Shown in pieces: positions 60,148 to 64,000 of a stretch of DNA of 64,000 bases. Under the pieces are notes generated by a model. It made no database searches. It saw only the letters and a program-made list of their open reading frames with translations, and was not told the origin of the DNA. Numbering within the stretch: position 1 is the stretch's first letter; every line of letters begins with the position of its first letter. Origin of the DNA: Maricaulis sp963975345 (lineage in GTDB: Bacteria > Pseudomonadota > Alphaproteobacteria > Caulobacterales > Maricaulaceae); NCBI RefSeq assembly GCF_963975345.1, contig NZ_CAXBGE010000001.1:296624-360623 (forward strand). Reading direction: 5' to 3'. The translations under genes and the position numbers were made by a program.

Positions 60148-60180
60148 CGGCCGGAGCGATGCTCCGGCCGTTTCCTTTTG
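60148..60180 (+). terminator. Rho-independent terminator after the M56-M23 gene
   Basis: CGGCCGGAGC (60148-60157) and GCTCCGGCCG (60161-60170) form a perfect 10-bp stem with a GAT loop, then TTTCCTTTT. The same stem recurs at 60831. Confidence 0.88.
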
Positions 60181-60234
60181 CCGGTGTGACCGGCCAGCAC
60201 CTTCTGGTCACAAAGACCTGTCAGACTCGCCGGG

Positions 60235-60807
60235 ATGACTTTGTCGCGACAGCTCATATTGACCTATTCTGAAGTCCTGCCCGGCCCCGGCGACCCGCGT
60301 ATCCGGGTGCGAACGGGCCGGGTCTTGGCGAGCAGCTTCGTGCTGGCGGTGCTGCTTTCGCTCTTGCTGCTTGCTTGCGCTTCGACCCTGCCGGTTTCGA
60401 TGCGTTTCACCGCGCCGGTCGCGAATGCGGTTGTCTACAGCGCGTTTGGCGAAGCCCGTCAGCGGAGCGGGGGACGCATCGCCCACCACGCCGGCATCGA
60501 TCTCGCAGCGCCCTATGGCACGCCCGTGCACGCCGTCGGGGCAGGTGAGGTCGTGTTCTCCGGTTGGGGCTATCACGGCTCGACGCTGTGGGGTCTGCTG
60601 GTCGCGGTCGATCACGGCGATGGCTGGGTCACGCTCTATGCGCATCTCTCCGACGCCGAGGTTCAGGTCGGTGACCAGCTGCGCCGCGACGATCAAATCG
60701 GGCATATCGGCACCAGCGGCAATGCGACCGGCCCGCATGTTCATCTCGAATTACGCCAGGACGGTGTGCCAATCGACCCGGGCGACCGCATTGCAGGGCT
60801 GCGCTAA
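60235..60807 (+). CDS. M23-family peptidase
   Basis: The protein has an N-terminal hydrophobic segment (LASSFVLAVLLSLLLLACAS, possibly a late lipobox) and an M23/LytM domain with HHAGIDLAAPYGT (84-96), TLYAHLSD and GPHVHLEL, all zinc and catalytic residues present. It probably acts on peptidoglycan cross-links. It lies 117 bp after the M56-M23 fusion and resembles its C-terminal half, so the fusion's M23 part may derive from such a gene. Matching hairpins lie on each side. About 190 residues. Confidence 0.9.
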   Translation: MTLSRQLILTYSEVLPGPGDPRIRVRTGRVLASSFVLAVLLSLLLLACASTLPVSMRFTAPVANAVVYSAFGEARQRSGGRIAHHAGIDLAAPYGTPVHAVGAGEVVFSGWGYHGSTLWGLLVAVDHGDGWVTLYAHLSDAEVQVGDQLRRDDQIGHIGTSGNATGPHVHLELRQDGVPIDPGDRIAGLR

Positions 60808-60824
60808 AGGTCTTGCCTGACAAT

Positions 60825-60857
60825 GGAAAACGGCCGGAGCATCGCTCCGGCCGTTAC
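60825..60857. terminator. Bidirectional hairpin between the M23 gene and greA
   Basis: CGGCCGGAGC (60831-60840) and GCTCCGGCCG (60844-60853) pair around ATC. AAAA precedes it, which gives TTTT after the stem when read on the minus strand, so it should terminate greA. It shares the complete stem with the hairpin at 60148. Confidence 0.8.
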
Positions 60858-60880
60858 TGATTATTGATGGGTCGACGGGC

Positions 60881-61354
60881 TCAGCCCCAGTCGACTTTCA
60901 TGATCTCATAGGATTTCAGTCCGCCCGGAGCGTTGACCTCGGCGACATCGCCGACTTCCTTGTTGATCATCGAGCGCGCGATGGGCGAGGAGATCGAGAT
61001 CTTGCCGCCATGCACGTCAGCTTCGTCCTCGCCGACGATCTGATAGGTCGCCTGCTCCTCGGTGTCCTCGTCGAGCACCGTGACGGTGGCGCCAAATTTG
61101 ACGCTGCTGCCGCTCATCTTGGTGACATCGATGACCTGCGCGCGCGCGAGCTTGTCCTCAAGCTCCTGCACGCGGCCTTCGATATAGCCTTGGCGCTCTT
61201 TGGCCGCATGATATTCCGCGTTCTCGGAGAGATCGCCATGCTCACGTGCCTCTGAGATCGCCGCGATCACCGCCGGGCGTTCTTCACTCTTGAGACGTCT
61301 TAGTTCGTCGTCGAGGGCTTTTTGCCCTGCGACGGTCATCGGGATCTGTTTCAT
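60881..61354 (-). CDS. greA: Transcription elongation factor GreA
   Basis: GreA rescues backtracked RNA polymerase by stimulating transcript cleavage. The N-terminal coiled coil (residues 1-75, DELRRLKSEERPAVIAAISEAREHGDLSENAEYHAAKERQ) carries the acidic tip (DLSENAEY), and the C-terminal FKBP-like domain follows (VKFGATVTVLDEDTEEQATYQIVGEDEAD). The length of 157 residues is typical. It lies 54 bp after carB on the same strand, a linkage common in alphaproteobacteria. Confidence 0.97.
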   Translation of the reverse strand: MKQIPMTVAGQKALDDELRRLKSEERPAVIAAISEAREHGDLSENAEYHAAKERQGYIEGRVQELEDKLARAQVIDVTKMSGSSVKFGATVTVLDEDTEEQATYQIVGEDEADVHGGKISISSPIARSMINKEVGDVAEVNAPGGLKSYEIMKVDWG

Positions 61355-61408
61355 ACGACCACTTAACTACGGGAAATCAAAACAGGCTAGCGTCAGAGCT
61401 GCACGCCA

Positions 61409-64000
61409 TCAAGCATAGGTTTGCAGGGCGCGCGGTTCCAAGGCTCCGTCATCGATCCGGCGCAGTGACATGATCGCCGCTCTCGCCGCTGAAGCGGTTG
61501 TATAACAAGGGATTTTCATCTCCAACGCTGTGCGGCGGATCGAATAGCTGTCGAGATGCGATTGGCGGCCTTCGGTGGTGTTGAAAATGAGCTGAACTTC
61601 GCCATTCTTCATCAAATCGACAATGTGGGGCCGGCCTTCGAAGACTTTGTTGACTCGCGTGACCGGGACGCCGGCATCGCTGAAGGTCTTGGCCGTGCCG
61701 CCGGTCGCCAGAATGGTGAAGCCGAGCATCGCCAAAACCCGCGCCGGTTCGACCATCGCCGCCTTGTCACCCTCGCGTAGCGAGATGAAGACGCCGCCCC
61801 TGCGCGGCAGGTGAATGCCGGCACCGAGTTCGGCCTTGGCAAAGGCTGCCTCGAACGTCATGTCTATCCCCATCACTTCGCCGGTCGAGCGCATTTCCGG
61901 CCCGAGCACTGGATCGACGCCGGGGAAGCGTGCAAACGGCATGACGGCTTCCTTGACCGAGACATGTTTCGGGGCTGGATCTTTCAGTTTGAAATCGGCC
62001 AGACAGGCACCGGCCATCACCTTGGCCGCCAGTTTGGCAACCGGCTGGCCGATGGCCTTGGACACGAAGGGCACGGTGCGCGAAGCGCGCGGATTGACTT
62101 CGAGCACGAAGATTTCGCCATCCTTGACTGCGAACTGGACGTTCATCAGTCCCTTGACGCCGATCGCCATCGCCATGGCCACGGTTTCGCGTTTCAGTTC
62201 GGCGATCATCTCAGCCGATAGCGAATAGGGCGGCAGCGAGCAGGCCGAATCGCCGGAATGTACGCCAGCCTCTTCGATATGCTGCATCACACCGGCGACC
62301 CAGACGGTCTCGCCGTCGCAGATCGCGTCGACATCGATCTCGTCGGCATCGGTCAGATAGCGGTCGAGCAGCAAAGGCGTCTTGCCCGAGACATTGACCG
62401 CATCGCGCAGATAGCGTTCCAGGCTGTCGGTTTCACGGATAATCTCCATGGCCCGTCCGCCCAGCACATAGGAGGGGCGCAGCACCAACGGAAAGCCGAG
62501 CTTCTCGGCTGCAGCGCGCGCCTCGTCTTCGGAATGGACGATCACATTGGGTGGCTGGCGCAGGCCGAGCTGATTGAGCAGGTCCTTGAAGCGCTTGCGG
62601 TCCTCGGCCAGATCGATCGCGTCCGGCGCGGTGCCGAGGATCGGCACGCCTTCCGCTTCCAATTCTGCGGCGAGCTTGAGTGGGGTCTGGCCGCCATACT
62701 GGACGACGACGCCAAGCAGTGTGCCGTTCGAGCGCTCGGTCTCTATCAGTTCGAGCGTGTCTTCAATCGTCAGCGGCTCGAAATACAGCCGGTCGGCGGT
62801 GTCGTAATCGGTCGAGACGGTTTCGGGATTGCAGTTCACCATGATGGATTCAATGTCCATCTCGGCGAAGGCAAAGGCGGCGTGACAGCAGCAATAATCG
62901 AATTCGATGCCCTGGCCGATCCGGTTGGGACCGCCGCCGAGGATGATCGCTTTCTTGCGGCCGGTCGGCTCGGATTCGCACTCGACGCTGCCATCATAGG
63001 CCGGCGTTTCGTAGCAGGAATACATATAGGGCGTCGGCGAGGCGAATTCGGCGGCGCAGGTATCAACGCGCTTGAAGACCGGCCGCACGCCCAGGGCCCG
63101 GCGGGCGCGGCGCACCGTGGTTTCGTCCTGCTTGGTCAATTGCGCCAGCCGCGCATCGGAAAAGCCCATCGCCTTGAGGGCGCGGAAAGCGGCGGCGTCG
63201 GTCGGCAGGCCGAGCGTCGAGATATCGCCCTCGACCAGTACGATTTCTTCGATCTGGCGCAAGAACCAGGGCTCGTACAGCGAAGCGGAACGCACTTCCT
63301 CAAGCGAGAGACCTTCGCGGAAGGCCTGGGCGATGACGAGCAGCCGGTCGGGGCTCGGGATTGCCAGCGCCGCGCGGACGGCCTGTTTGCGCGCCGTCTC
63401 ATCGGCGGCCTCATCGACGCCGGGCAAGCTCATGTCATCGAAGCCGGACAGGCCGGTCTCCAGCGAGCGCAACGCCTTTTGCATGCTCTCCTGGAAGGAG
63501 CGGCCGATCGCCATCACTTCGCCGACCGACTTCATCGACGTCGAGAGCGTCGCTTCGGCGCCAGGGTATTTTTCGAAGGCGAAGCGCGGGATCTTGACGA
63601 CGACATAATCGATCGTCGGCTCGAAGCTGGCGGGCATGGCTCCCTTGGTGATGTCGTTGTCGATTTCGTCGAGCGTATAGCCGACGGCCAATTTGGCGGC
63701 GACCTTGGCAATCGGGAAACCGGTCGCTTTCGACGCCAGCGCCGAGGAGCGCGAGACCCGCGGGTTCATCTCGATGACCACCATGCGCCCATCGGCCGGA
63801 TTGACCGCGAACTGGACATTGGATCCGCCTGTCTCGACGCCGATCTCGCGCAGCACGGCAATCGAGGCCGAGCGCATGATCTGGTATTCCTTGTCGGTCA
63901 GGGTCATCGCCGGGGCGACGGTGATCGAATCGCCGGTGTGGACGCCCATCGGGTCGATATTCTCGATGGAGCAGATGATGATGCAATTATCCGCCTTGTC
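61409..64000 (-). CDS. carB: Carbamoyl-phosphate synthase large subunit, 5' end off window
   Basis: CarB makes carbamoyl phosphate from glutamine-derived ammonia, bicarbonate and ATP for arginine and pyrimidine synthesis. The frame stays open to the right edge, so about the first 230-240 residues are missing; some 863 are visible. They include the end of the first ATP-grasp unit (VIEMNPRVSRSSALASKATG), the oligomerisation region, the second unit (GPNRIGQGIEFDYCC, VNCNPETVSTDYDTADRLYFEP, LEVNPRASRTVPFVSKA) and the C-terminal MGS-like allosteric domain. carA is not in the window. Confidence 0.97.
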   Translation of the reverse strand, partial: DKADNCIIICSIENIDPMGVHTGDSITVAPAMTLTDKEYQIMRSASIAVLREIGVETGGSNVQFAVNPADGRMVVIEMNPRVSRSSALASKATGFPIAKVAAKLAVGYTLDEIDNDITKGAMPASFEPTIDYVVVKIPRFAFEKYPGAEATLSTSMKSVGEVMAIGRSFQESMQKALRSLETGLSGFDDMSLPGVDEAADETARKQAVRAALAIPSPDRLLVIAQAFREGLSLEEVRSASLYEPWFLRQIEEIVLVEGDISTLGLPTDAAAFRALKAMGFSDARLAQLTKQDETTVRRARRALGVRPVFKRVDTCAAEFASPTPYMYSCYETPAYDGSVECESEPTGRKKAIILGGGPNRIGQGIEFDYCCCHAAFAFAEMDIESIMVNCNPETVSTDYDTADRLYFEPLTIEDTLELIETERSNGTLLGVVVQYGGQTPLKLAAELEAEGVPILGTAPDAIDLAEDRKRFKDLLNQLGLRQPPNVIVHSEDEARAAAEKLGFPLVLRPSYVLGGRAMEIIRETDSLERYLRDAVNVSGKTPLLLDRYLTDADEIDVDAICDGETVWVAGVMQHIEEAGVHSGDSACSLPPYSLSAEMIAELKRETVAMAMAIGVKGLMNVQFAVKDGEIFVLEVNPRASRTVPFVSKAIGQPVAKLAAKVMAGACLADFKLKDPAPKHVSVKEAVMPFARFPGVDPVLGPEMRSTGEVMGIDMTFEAAFAKAELGAGIHLPRRGGVFISLREGDKAAMVEPARVLAMLGFTILATGGTAKTFSDAGVPVTRVNKVFEGRPHIVDLMKNGEVQLIFNTTEGRQSHLDSYSIRRTALEMKIPCYTTASAARAAIMSLRRIDDGALEPRALQTYA

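Overview
The window reads as the chromosome of a GC-rich alphaproteobacterium of the Caulobacterales/Maricaulales type, probably marine. The main evidence is a CcrM-type cell-cycle methyltransferase with a CtrA-like box, a DnaA box and clustered GANTC sites in front of it, a proteobacterial sortase with an LPATATP-anchored target, curlin-like proteins with CsgH-like partners, and gene neighbourhoods typical of this group (smc-mutY-ccrM-rnhB, carB-greA, ETF-QO/TPR/ispE). This placement is inferred from content; no search was run. No rRNA, tRNA, CRISPR array or prophage was seen.

Layout. 1-13200: the start of the ATP synthase operon (atpI-atpB) behind smc, three tandem DsbA-like thiol oxidoreductases, a DUF721 protein, mutY, ccrM, rnhB, a lipoprotein, a radical SAM protein and a uracil-DNA glycosylase. 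13366-27372: core metabolism, with ETF-QO, a TPR lipoprotein, ispE, a WecA-like sugar-phosphate transferase, polyprenyl synthase, a tRNA methyltransferase, glyQ-GFA-glyS and ppdK. 27574-34932: a SleB-type hydrolase, a histidine-kinase-like ATPase, a curli-like cluster and small conserved or hypothetical genes. 34933-39030: an accessory patch with a GIY-YIG endonuclease bracketed by palindromes, a three-copy 160-bp tandem repeat, and a Fic protein with a multi-pass membrane partner. 39031-46145: uvrB, three stand-alone receivers, threonine aldolase and a TonB-like protein. 46152-50411: a REP/RAYT unit and the sortase pair. 50716-64000: aspartate aminotransferase, Dps, tandem repeats, a LysR regulator, trxB, an ELM1-family protein, a BlaI/M56-M23 module, a second M23 peptidase, greA and the 3' part of carB.

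How the genes work together. Several sets form evident functional groups. DsbA paralogues with TrxB give thiol chemistry on both sides of the inner membrane. CcrM and its promoter motifs tie methylation to the cell cycle. The sortase overlaps the gene of its VIT/VWA substrate. BlaI with an M56-M23 fusion and a separate M23 peptidase suggests cell-wall damage sensing. UvrB, MutY and UDG cover DNA repair.

The least explained signals are a roughly 120-residue, compositionally odd insertion in glycyl-tRNA synthetase beta carrying a HEPN-like RNxxAH motif; the GIY-YIG gene flanked by matching palindromes; the Fic/membrane-protein operon with repeated CCGGTTTTTTGGCC boxes at its start; the M56-M23 fusion; and the REP array that appears to bracket a zinc-ribbon gene together with its RAYT transposase.
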